The position numbers and the translations under genes are program-made. The notes under the pieces are model-generated. The model ran no database searches. It was not told the origin of the DNA and was given only the letters and a program-made list of their open reading frames with translations. This document shows, one piece after another, positions 17,930 to 29,217 of a DNA stretch of 64,000 bases (positions are counted from its first letter, which is position 1; each line of letters opens with the position of its first letter). This stretch comes from Luteibacter sp. UNCMF331Sha3.1. Lineage in GTDB: Bacteria; Pseudomonadota; Gammaproteobacteria; Xanthomonadales; Rhodanobacteraceae. Location of the stretch: positions 1,319,170 through 1,383,169 of the forward strand of contig NZ_FOBU01000002.1 in assembly GCF_900109915.1 (NCBI RefSeq), in the 5' to 3' direction.

Positions 17930-18580
17930 ATGGCTTTCGACATTTACGACGACTACGAGCAGGGCGAACGCGTTCAGCAGTGGCTGCGCAAGAACGGCGT
18001 TTCCATCGCCGTCGGTGTCGCGCTCGGTCTGGTGCTGATCTTCGGCTGGCAGCAGTGGAAGTCGCATCGCGCCGGCCACGAGCAGGCCGCGGCCTCCGAA
18101 TACTCGGCGCTGCAGCTCGCCGTGCAGCAGAGCCGTCAGACCGAGATCGATCTGCGCACCGAGACCCTGATGAAGGACTACTCGGACACCGCATGGTCCG
18201 TGTTCGCCGCCGGCGAGCGCGCGCAGCGCAACGTCACCGCCGGGCAGGTCGACAAGGCCTCGGGCGACCTCGAGTGGGCCCGCGCCCACGCCAAGGACGA
18301 GACCCTGAAGACACTGGTCGAGCTGCGTGTGGCCAAGCTGCGCTATGCGCAGGGCAAGCCGCAGGACGCCATCGCGGTGCTCGACGGCATGAAGGGCAAG
18401 GCGTTCGCCGCGCTTTCGCAGGAACTCCGTGGCGACGCGCTGGTCAAGCTTGGACGCCCGGACGACGCACGCAAGGCCTATCAGGCGGCGATCGCCGCCA
18501 TGGGCGACAGCGCACCGCAACGCGGTGTGGTCCAAACCAAACTCGATGATCTGGCCGTGGCCGGGAAGCAGGGTGCATGA
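17930..18580 (+). CDS. yfgM: YfgM-family TPR protein, BamB/SecYEG-associated
   Basis: A 216-residue inner-membrane-anchored periplasmic protein. The N-terminal cytoplasmic stretch IYDDYEQGERVQQWLRKNG is followed by one membrane helix (residues about 25-43, VGVALGLVLIFGWQQW) and a TPR-like domain with LRGDALVKLGRPDDARKAYQ. YfgM of E. coli associates with SecYEG and periplasmic chaperones. The ATG at 17930 was chosen because it gives the canonical N-terminus. It overlaps bamB by ATGA. Confidence 0.9.
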   Translation: MAFDIYDDYEQGERVQQWLRKNGVSIAVGVALGLVLIFGWQQWKSHRAGHEQAAASEYSALQLAVQQSRQTEIDLRTETLMKDYSDTAWSVFAAGERAQRNVTAGQVDKASGDLEWARAHAKDETLKTLVELRVAKLRYAQGKPQDAIAVLDGMKGKAFAALSQELRGDALVKLGRPDDARKAYQAAIAAMGDSAPQRGVVQTKLDDLAVAGKQGA

Positions 18581-19776
18581 AACGTTTCTGGGCAATCGCG
18601 TTGACCTCTTCGCTGGCCGTGCTGGCCGGCTGCCATTCGTTCAAGAAGGAAAACGTCGAACCGCCGACCCCGCTCGATAAGAAATTCGAGCCGACCCTCA
18701 AGGTCGAGCGCGTGTGGAAGTCCAGCATCGGCGACGGTGCCGCCGAGTCCGGCGTGCGCATGCGTCCGACGGTAGCCGACGGCGTGCTCTACGCCGCCAG
18801 CACCGATGGCAAGATCGCGGCGTTCGACGCCGCGAGCGGCAAGAAACTGTGGTCCAAGAGCACGCGCCAGCATGGCTGGTTCGGCTGGGGCGACGCCAAG
18901 CGCGAAGACGCCCGCTTCTCCGGTGGCCCGGGCGCCTCGGGCGATCTGGTCGCCATCGGCACCCTCGACGGCCACGTCTACGGCATCAACGCGAAGGACG
19001 GCGAGCGCCGCTGGGCGGCCGAGGTCTCGTCGGAAGTCATCACGGCGCCGGTGATCGTCGGCGACCTCGTCGTCGTGCGTTGCAACGACGGCCGCGTCTA
19101 CGGCATCGACACCGCGTCGGGCGAGCGCCGCTGGGTCTACGACCAGTCGCAGGTGCCGCTCCTCAGCCTGCGCGGCAACGGCCGCCTGCTGGTCGCGAAC
19201 GGCGTGGTCTTCTTCGGCAGCGATGCCGGCAAGCTCGTGGCCGTGCGCCTCGACAACGGCGAGAAGCTCTGGGAGCAGACGCTCGCCAGCGGCGAAGGCC
19301 GTACGGAAATCGACCGTCTCGCCGATGCCGATGGCGCGCTGGTGCTCGACGGTAGCTCGCTCTACGGCGCCGCCTACCACGGCCAGCTGACGGCGATCGA
19401 CGGTCCCAGCGGTCGTCCGCTGTGGAACCACGCCTTCTCGACGTTCACCTCGCTGGACGTCCATGACAATGCGATCTACGGCGCCGACGACCAGTCGCAG
19501 GTGTACGCCTTCGACAAGGCCAGCGGTGCCAGCATCTGGAAGCAGGGCGCGCTGAAGTATCGCTGGGTGACCGGTCCGGCCGCCCAGGGCAAGTACGTCG
19601 TGGTCGGCGACCTCGACGGTCACATCCATTGGATGAACGCGTCGGACGGCAGCATCGCGGCCCGTGAGCGTCTCTCCAAGAAAGCCATTCGTGCCCAGCC
19701 CCTCGTGGTGGGCGACACCGTGTACGTCGAGGATGTCGAGGGCCATATCGGCGCCTACCGCATCCCGACGAACTGA
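18577..19776 (+). CDS. bamB: Outer membrane protein assembly factor BamB
   Basis: A 399-residue lipoprotein with an eight-bladed PQQ-like propeller. The signal peptide ends at LAGC, so Cys19 is lipidated. Repeated blade motifs are visible ([52 protein letters not shown]). BamB is the accessory subunit of the BAM complex that supports barrel-protein insertion. It is coupled to the yfgM-like gene upstream, and der begins 23 bases downstream, the order seen in E. coli. Confidence 0.96.
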   Translation: MKRFWAIALTSSLAVLAGCHSFKKENVEPPTPLDKKFEPTLKVERVWKSSIGDGAAESGVRMRPTVADGVLYAASTDGKIAAFDAASGKKLWSKSTRQHGWFGWGDAKREDARFSGGPGASGDLVAIGTLDGHVYGINAKDGERRWAAEVSSEVITAPVIVGDLVVVRCNDGRVYGIDTASGERRWVYDQSQVPLLSLRGNGRLLVANGVVFFGSDAGKLVAVRLDNGEKLWEQTLASGEGRTEIDRLADADGALVLDGSSLYGAAYHGQLTAIDGPSGRPLWNHAFSTFTSLDVHDNAIYGADDQSQVYAFDKASGASIWKQGALKYRWVTGPAAQGKYVVVGDLDGHIHWMNASDGSIAARERLSKKAIRAQPLVVGDTVYVEDVEGHIGAYRIPTN

Positions 19777-19799
19777 TTCACAGGAACGCTGTATCTCTC

Positions 19800-21197
19800 A
19801 TGTTGCCCGTCGTCGCTCTGGTCGGCCGCCCCAACGTAGGTAAGTCGACCCTCTTCAATGCGCTGACGCGTAGCAGGGACGCCCTTGTCGCCGATATGCC
19901 CGGCGTCACCCGCGACAGGCACTACGGTGTCTGTCGCCTCGGTCCGCGACCCTTCGTGGTCGTGGATACCGGTGGCCTTTCCGGCAGTGACGAAGGCATC
20001 GAAGGCCTCACCGCACAGCAGGTTCGCGCCGCCATCGCGGAAGCGAACCTGCTCGTCTTCGTCGTCGACGCCCGTGACGGCGTGCTGCCGCTGGACGCCG
20101 GCATCCTCACCGAGCTGCGGCGCAGCGGCAAGCCGGTCATCGTCGTGGTCAACAAGACCGACGGTACCGACGAGGCCGTGGCGCTGGGCGAGTTCAGCGC
20201 GTTCGGCATCGCCGAGACGCTGCCGATGTCCGCCGCGCACAACCGCGGTATCGACGTGCTCGTCGAGCGGGCGCTTCCGCATCTGCCGGACGATCGCGAC
20301 GACGATCCGGCCCTGGAAGACCAGGGCATTCGCGTGGCCATCGTCGGTCGCCCGAACGCCGGTAAGTCCACCCTGATCAATCGCCTCCTGGGCGAGGATC
20401 GCCTCATCGTCTCCGACCTCGCCGGCACGACGCGCGACCCGATCCGGGTGTCGCTGGAGCGCGATGGCCGCCGCTACACGCTCATCGACACCGCTGGCGT
20501 GCGCCGCCGTTCGCGCGTGGAAGAAGCTGTCGAGAAGTTCAGCGTCATCAAGACGTTGCAGTCCATTGCTGCGTCGCAGGTCACCATCGTCATGATCGAT
20601 GCGCGAGAGAACCTCGCGGACCAGGACCTCACCCTCATCGGCCACGCCATCGAGGAAGGCCGCGCGCTGGTCGTCTGCGTCAACAAATGGGACGGCATGG
20701 ACAGCTACCAGCGCGAGCAGACGCAGAAGGCTCTCGAGCGCCGCCTGCAGTTCGCCGACTGGGCCAAGACCGTCTTCATCTCCGCGCTCCACGGCTCCGG
20801 CCTGCGCGAACTGATGAAGGCCGTGATCCGCGCACATGCCGCGGCGACGAAGGTACTGACGTCGAGCGAACTCACGCGCACGCTGGAGCAGGCTTACGAG
20901 GCCTACCAGCCGCCGCTCGTTCGTGGCCACGCCCCCAAGCTGCGCTACGCGCATCCGGGCGGTTCGAATCCGCCGACCATCGTCATCCATGGCAGCCGTA
21001 CGAAGCACATCGCGCCGGCGTATCGTCGCTATCTGGAAGGCTTCTTCCGGAAACGCTACCGCCTGGAAGGCACGCCGGTACGCATCGATTTCCGCGACGG
21101 CGAGAATCCGTTCGCCGGCAAGAAGAACGTGCTGACGGAAGGCCAGCAGAAGCGCCGCCAGCGCATGATCCGTAACGCGAAACGACGCGAGAAGTAA
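19800..21197 (+). CDS. der: Ribosome biogenesis GTPase Der (EngA)
   Basis: A 465-residue protein with two tandem Era-type GTPase domains and a C-terminal KH-like domain. The first P-loop is GRPNVGKST (residues 9-17) with DTGG and NKTD; the second is GRPNAGKST near residue 183 with [13 protein letters not shown] and NKWDGMD. The C-terminus is strongly basic ([20 protein letters not shown]). Der is needed for 50S maturation. It follows bamB as expected for the lineage. Confidence 0.98.
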   Translation: MLPVVALVGRPNVGKSTLFNALTRSRDALVADMPGVTRDRHYGVCRLGPRPFVVVDTGGLSGSDEGIEGLTAQQVRAAIAEANLLVFVVDARDGVLPLDAGILTELRRSGKPVIVVVNKTDGTDEAVALGEFSAFGIAETLPMSAAHNRGIDVLVERALPHLPDDRDDDPALEDQGIRVAIVGRPNAGKSTLINRLLGEDRLIVSDLAGTTRDPIRVSLERDGRRYTLIDTAGVRRRSRVEEAVEKFSVIKTLQSIAASQVTIVMIDARENLADQDLTLIGHAIEEGRALVVCVNKWDGMDSYQREQTQKALERRLQFADWAKTVFISALHGSGLRELMKAVIRAHAAATKVLTSSELTRTLEQAYEAYQPPLVRGHAPKLRYAHPGGSNPPTIVIHGSRTKHIAPAYRRYLEGFFRKRYRLEGTPVRIDFRDGENPFAGKKNVLTEGQQKRRQRMIRNAKRREK

Positions 21198-21223
21198 GCG
21201 TCGCCCTCGTCGGGGAGCCTCGC

Positions 21224-22393
21224 ATGACCGAAGACTTCAACCGGGATCGTTGGCTGGCCGACCTCCGGTCGCGCGTCCCGGAAGTGACCGTCACCGAGGC
21301 GCTCGCCCGGCAGCTGGGCGGTGCCTTGCTCGTCGACGTCCGCGAAGACGGCGAGCGCGCCTCCGGCACGCCGGCCGGTGCGCTGGGCCTGTCGCGGGGC
21401 TATCTCGAACTCCGCATCGAACACGCCGAGCCCGACCGCCATCGCGACGTGCTGCTGTTGTGTGGGAGCGGCCAGCGGTCGCTGCTCGCCGCCGAGACGC
21501 TCCAGCGCATGGGATACCGCCGCGTGTCTTCGGTTGCCGGTGGCATGGGGGCCTGGAAGGCGGCCGGCCTTCCCGTGACCGCTGGGCTGCTCGACGCGGA
21601 CGCCGCCGAACGCTATGCGCGTCAGATGCTCCTTCCTCAGGTCGGTGCCGACGGGCAGGCGAAGCTCGACGCGGCGCGTGTCGTGGTCATCGGGGCAGGC
21701 GGGCTCGGTGCGCCGCTCCTGTTGTATCTCGCGGCGGCCGGTGTGGGCCACATCACCGTCGTCGACGACGATCGGGTCGAGCGATCCAATCTTCATCGGC
21801 AGGTGATCCATGCCGATCCGCGCGTCGGCATGAGCAAGGCCGAGTCGGCACGCCTGTCGTTGGGCGCCCTGAATCCGCGGGTGCGCGTGACCACGGTCGT
21901 CGAGCGCCTGCGTGCGGACAACGTCGAGGCGCTCGTTCGCGATCACGACGTGGTGGTGGACGGGGCGGACAACTTCGCCACGCGCTATCTGCTCGCCGCG
22001 GCGACGCGGCGGCTGGGCATGCCCATGGTGTACGCCGCGATCGAGCGCTTCAGCGGCCAGGCGAGCGTGTTCGATCCGCGCCGCGACGATTCGCCGTGCT
22101 ATCGCTGTCTGTTCCCCGAGCCGCCATCGGCGGCCGACGCGCCCAATTGCAGCGAGGCGGGTGTCCTCGGCGTGCTTCCGGGCCTGCTCGGGCTCGTTCA
22201 GGCGACGGAAGCGATAAAGCTGATCCTCGGCGTCGGCCAGCCGCTGGTCGGGCGCCTGCTGTCGTACGACGCGCTCGACATGCGTTTCCGCGAACTGACG
22301 CTACGCCGCGATCCCGAGTGTCCGGGCTGCGGAGCGGGAGCCACCTTCGACGGCTACCGGGATCTCGAACGGATGTGCGCCTCGGCGGGCTGA
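21224..22393 (+). CDS. moeB: Rhodanese-ThiF/MoeB fusion, sulfur-carrier adenylyltransferase
   Basis: A 389-residue fusion. The N-terminal rhodanese domain (about 1-118) has active Cys80 in CGSGQRS. The C-terminal E1-like ThiF/MoeB domain has the ATP motif GAGGLG (157-162), RSNLHRQV, DGADNFATRY and two zinc CxxC pairs (CYRC and CPGC). Such enzymes adenylate the C-terminal glycine of ThiS/MoaD-type carriers and may load sulfur. The rhodanese comes first, the reverse of eukaryotic MOCS3. The carrier partner is not nearby, so molybdopterin versus thiamine use is open. It starts 26 bases after der. Confidence 0.87.
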   Translation: MTEDFNRDRWLADLRSRVPEVTVTEALARQLGGALLVDVREDGERASGTPAGALGLSRGYLELRIEHAEPDRHRDVLLLCGSGQRSLLAAETLQRMGYRRVSSVAGGMGAWKAAGLPVTAGLLDADAAERYARQMLLPQVGADGQAKLDAARVVVIGAGGLGAPLLLYLAAAGVGHITVVDDDRVERSNLHRQVIHADPRVGMSKAESARLSLGALNPRVRVTTVVERLRADNVEALVRDHDVVVDGADNFATRYLLAAATRRLGMPMVYAAIERFSGQASVFDPRRDDSPCYRCLFPEPPSAADAPNCSEAGVLGVLPGLLGLVQATEAIKLILGVGQPLVGRLLSYDALDMRFRELTLRRDPECPGCGAGATFDGYRDLERMCASAG

Positions 22394-22399
22394 AGGCCC

Positions 22400-22469
22400 G
22401 TGTGAGAGCGGCCATGGCTGCGATGGGTGCTTGCCGCCAGCCTCGTCGCGGCCAAGGCCGCTCCCACGG
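22400..22469. repeat. REP-like palindrome (copy C)
   Basis: The sequence opens with GTGTGAGAGCGGCCATGGC, contains GCGATGGGTGCTTGCCG, and closes with GCGGCCAAGGCCGCTCCCAC. It occupies almost exactly the 77-base gap between the convergent moeB and GNAT genes, where it may also serve as a bidirectional transcript end. Confidence 0.7.
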
Positions 22470-22470
22470 G

Positions 22471-23046
22471 TCAACGGCGGGCCGGAGCGTCGTCTCTGAC
22501 GATCGAATGCATCGCAGCGTCGACCGAGGTTCCACCGACAATCAGGCGTTTACGTAACATTCCTTCGAAAACACCTCCAATACGAACCGCCGTCCGCCGA
22601 CTCGGCTCGTTCGCCTCGGCCACGACGATTTCGAGCCGCTCCACGCAAACGGTCTCGAACGCGAACCGGATCGCCAGCCGCGCCGCGCGCGTCGCGACAC
22701 CTCGCCGCTGTTCCGACTGACGCACCCAATACCCCAGGTTCGCGATCCGCTGTTCCTTGTTCCGCTGATTCACGCCCATGCCGCCCAGGAGGCGATCGGT
22801 CAGCGCGTCGACGATCAGCATCTCGAAGCCGTCGCCAAGCAGCCAGTCGCGCCGGCAGATGTCGAGCCAGCTCGTCGCGTCGGCTGTCGTGTAGCCGGCA
22901 TGGCACCAGTCCTGCCAGCGTCCGACCGTGTCGATCGACTCGCGCACGGCCTCGGCGAGTGCGTCGGCGTCCGCGGGCCGGTGCGCGCGAAGGCTAACGA
23001 TGCCATCGGTGAGTTTCGTGGGGTAGGGAAGTATCGTTACCGTCAT
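22471..23046 (-). CDS. GNAT-family N-acetyltransferase (RimJ/RimL-like)
   Basis: A 191-residue acetyltransferase. The acetyl-CoA site is visible as [24 protein letters not shown] split around residues 105-130, with Q/RxxGxA at QRRGVA. The following [22 protein letters not shown] matches the RimJ/RimL branch that acetylates N-terminal or small-molecule amines. The substrate is unknown. It converges with moeB, and its start faces folD across a 134-base gap. Confidence 0.87.
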   Translation of the reverse strand: MTVTILPYPTKLTDGIVSLRAHRPADADALAEAVRESIDTVGRWQDWCHAGYTTADATSWLDICRRDWLLGDGFEMLIVDALTDRLLGGMGVNQRNKEQRIANLGYWVRQSEQRRGVATRAARLAIRFAFETVCVERLEIVVAEANEPSRRTAVRIGGVFEGMLRKRLIVGGTSVDAAMHSIVRDDAPARR

Positions 23047-23180
23047 GGGTCGATTCTAAGCATGGGGAGCGGCGCCGCCCTCACGGTGTTCACTCGCCGC
23101 GCGTGTGGCACGACGCTCCCACCTTCTACAATCCGGGTGCCGCATCGGCGATAATGCCGCGTTTCCGCAGGGCGACCCCC

Positions 23181-24035
23181 ATGACCGCACGTATCCTCGA
23201 CGGCAAGCGCATCGCCCACGAACTCCTCGATCACATCGCCCGACGCGTCGCGAAGCGCGTGTCGGAAGGTAGGCGCGCGCCCGGTCTCGCCGTGGTGCTG
23301 GTCGGCGAGGATCCCGCATCGGCCGTCTACGTGCGCAACAAGCGCCGGGCCTGCCAGCAGGTGGGCTTCGAATCGTTCGGCTACGACCTGCCGGTGTCGA
23401 CCACGCAGGACGAACTCTTCGCGCTCATCGACAGGCTCAATGCCGATCCGGCGGTGCACGGCATCCTCGTGCAGTCGCCGCTGCCGGCGCACATCGAGGA
23501 AGACGCGCTGGTCGACCGCATCGACCCGGGCAAGGACGTCGACGGCTTCCAGGCGGTGAACGTCGGTCGTCTCGCGCTGCGCCGTTTCGGCCTGCGTCCG
23601 TGCACGCCGAAGGGCGTGATGACGCTGCTGGGCCACACGGATTTCCCGGTACGCGGCCGGCACGCCGTGATCGTCGGCGTCTCCAATCACGTCGGTCGCC
23701 CACTCGCACTTGAGCTTCTAATTGCGGGTGCGACAGTCACTTGCTGCCACAAGTTCACGCAGGATCTCGCTGGTTTCGTGCAGCAGGCCGACATCCTCGT
23801 CGTCGCCGCCGGCAAGCCTGGGCTGGTGAAGGGCGAATGGGTGAAGCCCGGCGCGGTCGTGATCGACGTCGGCATCAACCGTCTGGAAGACGGACGCTTG
23901 GTGGGGGACGTCGAGTTCGCACCAGCGGCCCAGCGCGCCTCGTGGATCACGCCGGTACCGGGCGGTGTCGGCCCGATGACCGTCGCCACGCTGATGGAAA
24001 ACACGCTCGAGGCAGCGGAAGCGATCGACGGCTGA
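23181..24035 (+). CDS. folD: Bifunctional methylenetetrahydrofolate dehydrogenase/cyclohydrolase
   Basis: A 284-residue cytoplasmic enzyme interconverting 5,10-methylene-, methenyl- and 10-formyl-tetrahydrofolate with [18 protein letters not shown], the catalytic [13 protein letters not shown] with its Lys, the [10 protein letters not shown] loop, the PCTPKGVM signature and the Rossmann [18 protein letters not shown] (Asn-His where Ser-x-x is common) are seen, ending with [19 protein letters not shown]. The start at 23181 gives standard length. A possible promoter element GATAAT lies at 23150-23155. Confidence 0.97.
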   Translation: MTARILDGKRIAHELLDHIARRVAKRVSEGRRAPGLAVVLVGEDPASAVYVRNKRRACQQVGFESFGYDLPVSTTQDELFALIDRLNADPAVHGILVQSPLPAHIEEDALVDRIDPGKDVDGFQAVNVGRLALRRFGLRPCTPKGVMTLLGHTDFPVRGRHAVIVGVSNHVGRPLALELLIAGATVTCCHKFTQDLAGFVQQADILVVAAGKPGLVKGEWVKPGAVVIDVGINRLEDGRLVGDVEFAPAAQRASWITPVPGGVGPMTVATLMENTLEAAEAIDG

Positions 24036-24125
24036 GGCGACCGAACGGCCCAAGGATCCGAGACCCGAAGATCCGTGTGGGAAGGCTGGCAAGTGAATGG
24101 GTGCTCGCGACGGAGCACCGGGACC

Positions 24126-24196
24126 GTGTGGGAGCGCGCTTGCGCGCGAAGGGTGCTCGCGGCAGGCACCGTTCGCGCGCAAGCGCGCTCCCACAC
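24126..24196. repeat. Perfect 25-bp inverted repeat (REP-like copy D)
   Basis: Bases 24126-24150 (starting GTGTGGGAGCGCGC) are the exact reverse complement of 24172-24196 (ending GCGCGCTCCCACAC). The 21-base centre itself contains GGTGC and GCACC, giving a second small stem. A partial copy beginning GTGTGGGAAGG lies just upstream from 24075. It lies in the 246-base folD-guaB gap and could end folD transcription. Confidence 0.85.
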
Positions 24197-24224
24197 ATGT
24201 CGCCTCGCGAGCTTTCGCGCTTCC

Positions 24225-24253
24225 TACACAAATGTTGCAACGCAGGGTATAAT
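24225..24253 (+). promoter_or_regulatory. Probable sigma-70 promoter of guaB
   Basis: TACACA at 24225-24230 and a consensus TATAAT at 24248-24253 are separated by exactly 17 bases. Transcription would start near 24260 just after the GC-rich stretch GCCGCG, a discriminator type often linked to stringent control. The guaB ATG is at 24282. Confidence 0.65.
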
Positions 24254-24281
24254 GCCGCGATTTACTCGCGGGACTAATGCT

Positions 24282-25736
<1,455 letters not shown>

Positions 25737-25768
25737 CGCCGCCAGGCGTTCGATCCAGGTGACCCAGG

Positions 25769-25799
25769 ACGCCCGCCACAAACGGGCGTTCTGCTTTTC
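25769..25799 (+). terminator. Terminator/attenuator between guaB and guaA
   Basis: ACGCCCG (25769-25775) and CGGGCGT (25783-25789) form a 7-bp stem with a 7-base loop followed by TCTGCTTTTC. It is a plausible rho-independent terminator 32 bases after guaB; some read-through into guaA is likely because no strong promoter is obvious between them. Confidence 0.65.
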
Positions 25800-25857
25800 T
25801 AAGGCCGCCGCGCGACGCGCGAGGCCATCCGATCAAACAAAACCGCAGGCCGCCACG

Positions 25858-27414
25858 ATGACCGATATCCACAGCGACAAGATCCTCATCCTCGACTTCG
25901 GCTCGCAGTACACGCAGCTGATCGCGCGTCGCATACGCGAGATCGGCGTCTATTGCGAAGTGTGGGCATGGGATCACGCGCCGGACGAGATCCGCGGCTT
26001 CGGGCCGCGCGGTGTCATTCTCTCGGGCGGTCCGGAATCGGTCACCGAAGACGACTCCCCGCGCGCACCGCAGGTGGTGTTCGATCTGGGCGTTCCCGTG
26101 CTCGGCATCTGCTACGGCATGCAGACCATGGCCGAGCAGCTTGGCGGCAAGGTCGAAGCCGGCCATCACCGCGAGTTCGGCCCCGCCACCGTCACCTTCG
26201 CCAGCTGCGGCCTGTTCGACACCGTGATGGCGGACGGCGAAGACCTCGGCGTGTGGATGTCCCACGGCGACCGCGTCACGGCGCTGCCGCAGGGCTTCCG
26301 CTCCACGGCCTCCACGTCCAGCCTGCCGCTGGCCGCCATGGCCGACGACGAGCGCCGCTTCTACGGCCTGCAGTTCCATCCGGAAGTCACGCACACGAAG
26401 AAAGGCATGGAAGTGCTGCGGCGCTTCGTCGTCGACCTGTGCGGCTCGGCCACGCTGTGGGACGCGAAGCACATCATCGACGATGCCGTCGAACGCGTGC
26501 GCGAGCAGGTCGGCAGCGATCGCGTGCTGCTGGGCCTCAGCGGCGGTGTCGATTCCTCCGTGGTGGCCGCGTTGCTCGAGAAGGCCATCGGCGACCAGCT
26601 CACCTGCGTCTTCGTCGACACCGGCCTGCTGCGCTTCCAGGAAGGCGACCAGGTCATGACGACCATGGCCGAGAACATGGGCGTGCACGTCATCCGCGTG
26701 GATGCGAAGCAGCGCTACTTCGATGCGCTGGCCGGCGTCGAAGACCCCGAGGCCAAGCGCAAGATCATCGGCCGCCTGTTCGTCGAGATCTTCGACGAGG
26801 AATCGGCGAAGCTCGAGAACGTGAAGTGGCTCGCGCAGGGCACGATCTACCCCGACGTCATCGAGTCGGCCGGCAGCAAGACCGGCAAGGCCCACGTCAT
26901 CAAGAGCCACCACAACGTGGGCGGCCTGCCGGAGCACATGAAGCTCAAGCTCGTCGAGCCGCTGCGCGAACTGTTCAAGGACGAGGTGCGCCGCATCGGC
27001 GTCGAACTCGGCCTGCCGCGCGACATGGTCTACCGTCACCCGTTCCCCGGCCCGGGCCTTGGCGTGCGCGTGCTCGGCGAAGTGAAGGCCGAATACGTCG
27101 ACCTGCTGCAGCGCGCCGATGCGATCTTCATCGAAGAGCTCCGCAGCCACGGTCTGTACGACCGCGTGAGCCAGGCCTTCGCAGTGTTCCTGCCGGTTCG
27201 TTCGGTGGGCGTGGTTGGCGACGGCCGTGCGTACGAATGGGTGATCGCGCTGCGCGCCGTGGAGACGATCGACTTCATGACGGCGCACTGGGCACACCTG
27301 CCGTACGACTTCCTCGACAAGTGCTCGACACGTATTATCAACGAGTTGCGTGGCATTTCTCGTGTAGTTTATGACATTTCGGGCAAGCCGCCCGCAACGA
27401 TCGAGTGGGAATGA
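25858..27414 (+). CDS. guaA: GMP synthase (glutamine-hydrolysing)
   Basis: A 518-residue enzyme that aminates XMP to GMP. The N-terminal class I glutamine amidotransferase domain has nucleophile Cys85 in LGICYGMQ and a HPEVTHT histidine. The ATP-pyrophosphatase motif [10 protein letters not shown] lies near residue 226, and the C-terminal dimerisation domain ends in the canonical TTIEWE-like ATIEWE. The start at 25858 was chosen from the conserved [16 protein letters not shown]. Its stop overlaps the next ATG. Confidence 0.98.
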   Translation: MTDIHSDKILILDFGSQYTQLIARRIREIGVYCEVWAWDHAPDEIRGFGPRGVILSGGPESVTEDDSPRAPQVVFDLGVPVLGICYGMQTMAEQLGGKVEAGHHREFGPATVTFASCGLFDTVMADGEDLGVWMSHGDRVTALPQGFRSTASTSSLPLAAMADDERRFYGLQFHPEVTHTKKGMEVLRRFVVDLCGSATLWDAKHIIDDAVERVREQVGSDRVLLGLSGGVDSSVVAALLEKAIGDQLTCVFVDTGLLRFQEGDQVMTTMAENMGVHVIRVDAKQRYFDALAGVEDPEAKRKIIGRLFVEIFDEESAKLENVKWLAQGTIYPDVIESAGSKTGKAHVIKSHHNVGGLPEHMKLKLVEPLRELFKDEVRRIGVELGLPRDMVYRHPFPGPGLGVRVLGEVKAEYVDLLQRADAIFIEELRSHGLYDRVSQAFAVFLPVRSVGVVGDGRAYEWVIALRAVETIDFMTAHWAHLPYDFLDKCSTRIINELRGISRVVYDISGKPPATIEWE

Positions 27415-27815
27415 CGGCGCCCGAGGGCCCCATCATCCTGTTCGACGCCGAGTGCGTGCTGTGCTCGGCGAACGCGTGGTTCGTGCTCAAGCGCGACCGG
27501 CGTGCGCGTTTCCGCCTTGCGTCGATGCAGGAGCCGGCAGGCGCGGCGTTATGCGAGGCGCACGGTGTGGATCCGTCGAGGCCGGACACGATGCTCGTCA
27601 TCGATGGCGCCAGCGTCTGGCGCGACAGCGACGCCGTGATCGCCGTCTGCGCCGGCCTGGGTTTTCCCTGGCGCGCGTTGACCGTGCTTCGTTACCTGCC
27701 CAGGAGCCTCCGCGATCCGCCATACCGTTGGGTGGCGCGCCATCGCTATCGTCTCTTCGGGCGGCGGGCCACCTGCTGGATTCCGCCGGCGGGCTATCGG
27801 GATCGCTTGCTGTGA
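27411..27815 (+). CDS. DCC-family thiol-disulfide oxidoreductase-like protein (DUF393)
   Basis: A 134-residue protein with the DxxCxxC signature ([10 protein letters not shown]) at its N-terminus that names the DCC/YuxK family, and [15 protein letters not shown] and [16 protein letters not shown] farther on. The family is predicted to have a thioredoxin-like fold but its role is unproven. The ATG at 27411 overlaps the guaA stop (ATGA), so it is translated from the guaA transcript; a GTG at 27405 is an alternative. Confidence 0.85.
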   Translation: MTAPEGPIILFDAECVLCSANAWFVLKRDRRARFRLASMQEPAGAALCEAHGVDPSRPDTMLVIDGASVWRDSDAVIAVCAGLGFPWRALTVLRYLPRSLRDPPYRWVARHRYRLFGRRATCWIPPAGYRDRLL

Positions 27816-27869
27816 GCACCGGGCGCCGTGCCCGGGGGTGATCGACGCGGGTTGGCGTCAGTGCCCTTT

Positions 27870-28790
27870 TCAGAGGGCGTCGGGTCGATCGAATGGCTTC
27901 CGATCGAGCAGACAATCGATGAACGCGCCTAGCGCGGCAGGTCGATACTGCCGGTTCGGGTAATAGAGAAATAGTCCTGGGCGCGAAATCGACCAGTCCG
28001 CGAGGACCTGGACCAGTCGCCCCTCGGCAAGGAGCTCGCCCACGCGATCGCGCTCGAAGTGGTAGGCGATGCCAAGCCCATCCACCGCCGCGGCGATGCC
28101 GATGTCGGGATGATTGGTCACGACGGGGCCGTTCACGGCCACGTCGAGCCGTTCGCCGCGATTCTCGAACTCCCAGCGATAAGGGCTGCCGTCGATCTGG
28201 AGCCGCCAGTTGATGCACGCATGATCGTGCAGCTCGGCAGGTGTCTTCGGCGTCCCGCGACGCGCGAGGTAATCCGGCGACGCCACGGCAACCATGTTCA
28301 GGTCCGGCGTGAGCCGGACGGCGATCATGTCTTTATCGAGTCGACCACCCACGCGAATGCCCGCGTCGAAGCGCCCACCGACGATGTCGGCCAGCGCGTC
28401 GTCGACCACGATGTCGAGAACCACATCGGGGTGCGCCTGGTGAAAGCGCGAAAGCCGTGGCGCGATGATCGTCCTCGCTGCGATGCCAAGAGTGTTGATG
28501 CGAAGCGTGCCGGTCATCCGTCCGGTGGCGTCGCTGGCTTCGGCGACCGCATCCGCGATCTCCCGGAACGACGGCGCGATGCGTCGGTATAGCAGCTCGC
28601 CACTCGCCGAGGGTGCGACGCTTCGCGTGGTGCGGTTCAGGAGGCGGGCACCGATGCGGCCTTCGAGCTGCTGGATGGTCTGGCTGAGTGCCGACGGCGA
28701 CAGACCGAGTTGCTCCGCGGCGCGGGCAAAGCTCTGGCGCTCCACGACGGTGACGAAGGCCTTCAGTTCGGCGAACTCGGATCCACGCAT
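27870..28790 (-). CDS. LysR-family transcriptional regulator (LysR 1)
   Basis: A 306-residue regulator with an N-terminal winged HTH (FVTVVERQSFARAAEQLGLS, then PSALSQTIQQLEGRIGARLL) and a periplasmic-binding-protein-like effector domain. It belongs to the group that commonly controls adjacent oxidoreductases. The ATG at 28790 is preferred over one 30 bases upstream. It is divergent from the NTF2-like/SDR operon with a 100-base intergenic region, its probable target. Effector unknown. Confidence 0.9.
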   Translation of the reverse strand: MRGSEFAELKAFVTVVERQSFARAAEQLGLSPSALSQTIQQLEGRIGARLLNRTTRSVAPSASGELLYRRIAPSFREIADAVAEASDATGRMTGTLRINTLGIAARTIIAPRLSRFHQAHPDVVLDIVVDDALADIVGGRFDAGIRVGGRLDKDMIAVRLTPDLNMVAVASPDYLARRGTPKTPAELHDHACINWRLQIDGSPYRWEFENRGERLDVAVNGPVVTNHPDIGIAAAVDGLGIAYHFERDRVGELLAEGRLVQVLADWSISRPGLFLYYPNRQYRPAALGAFIDCLLDRKPFDRPDAL

Positions 28791-28890
28791 TATGTACGCT
28801 CGTCTACATAACCCATCCATATTCTAGAGGATTCACTGAATTCACGTCGACGCGCATGCTGACGGTCATCGCACCCCTGGAGCCGACGAC

Positions 28891-29217
28891 ATGCATGCCC
28901 TGACTCTTCCCGAGCCCATTGCCGCGTTCTTCGCGGCCGAACACGATACCGATCGCCTGGCGCATTGCTTCACGGCCCGAGCCGTCTTGAAGGACGACGG
29001 TCATACCTACACGGGGATCGACGCCATCACGGCCTTCATGGCCGAAGTCTCCGCCCGGTACAACGCGACGAGTGTGCCGTTGACGCTGGCCGGGGAAGAC
29101 GGCTTTCAGGTCGTGCGCGCCCATGTCGCCGGCAACTTCCCGGGCAGCCCGATCGTTCTGTCCTACCGCTTTCAGCTCGACGACGACCGCATCGCGTCCC
29201 TGGAGATCACGGCATGA
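28891..29217 (+). CDS. SnoaL/NTF2-like small protein
   Basis: A 108-residue single-domain protein with a cone-shaped NTF2-like fold pattern: N-terminal helix FFAAEHDTDRLAHCFTARAVLKDDG, then GIDAITAFMAEVSARY, then strands with SYRFQLDDDRIASLEI. Family members serve as isomerase- or hydrolase-like enzymes or ligand-binding proteins; catalytic residues cannot be assigned. It overlaps the following SDR gene by ATGA and probably handles the same substrate. Confidence 0.8.
   Translation: MHALTLPEPIAAFFAAEHDTDRLAHCFTARAVLKDDGHTYTGIDAITAFMAEVSARYNATSVPLTLAGEDGFQVVRAHVAGNFPGSPIVLSYRFQLDDDRIASLEITA

Noticed and set aside
20958-20976. GGTTCGAATCC, resembling a tRNA T-arm
   Set aside because: It lies inside the conserved C-terminal part of der, and no acceptor stem or anticodon arm can be folded around it.
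19800-21197. Tandem similarity inside der suggesting a duplication or assembly repeat
   Set aside because: Two GTPase domains are the normal structure of Der.
27819-27870. Two small hairpins after the DCC-family gene (CCGGGC/GCCCGG and GACGC/GCGTC followed by CTTTT)
   Set aside because: Stems are only 5-6 bp; they may end the guaA transcript but are too weak to annotate as a terminator with confidence.
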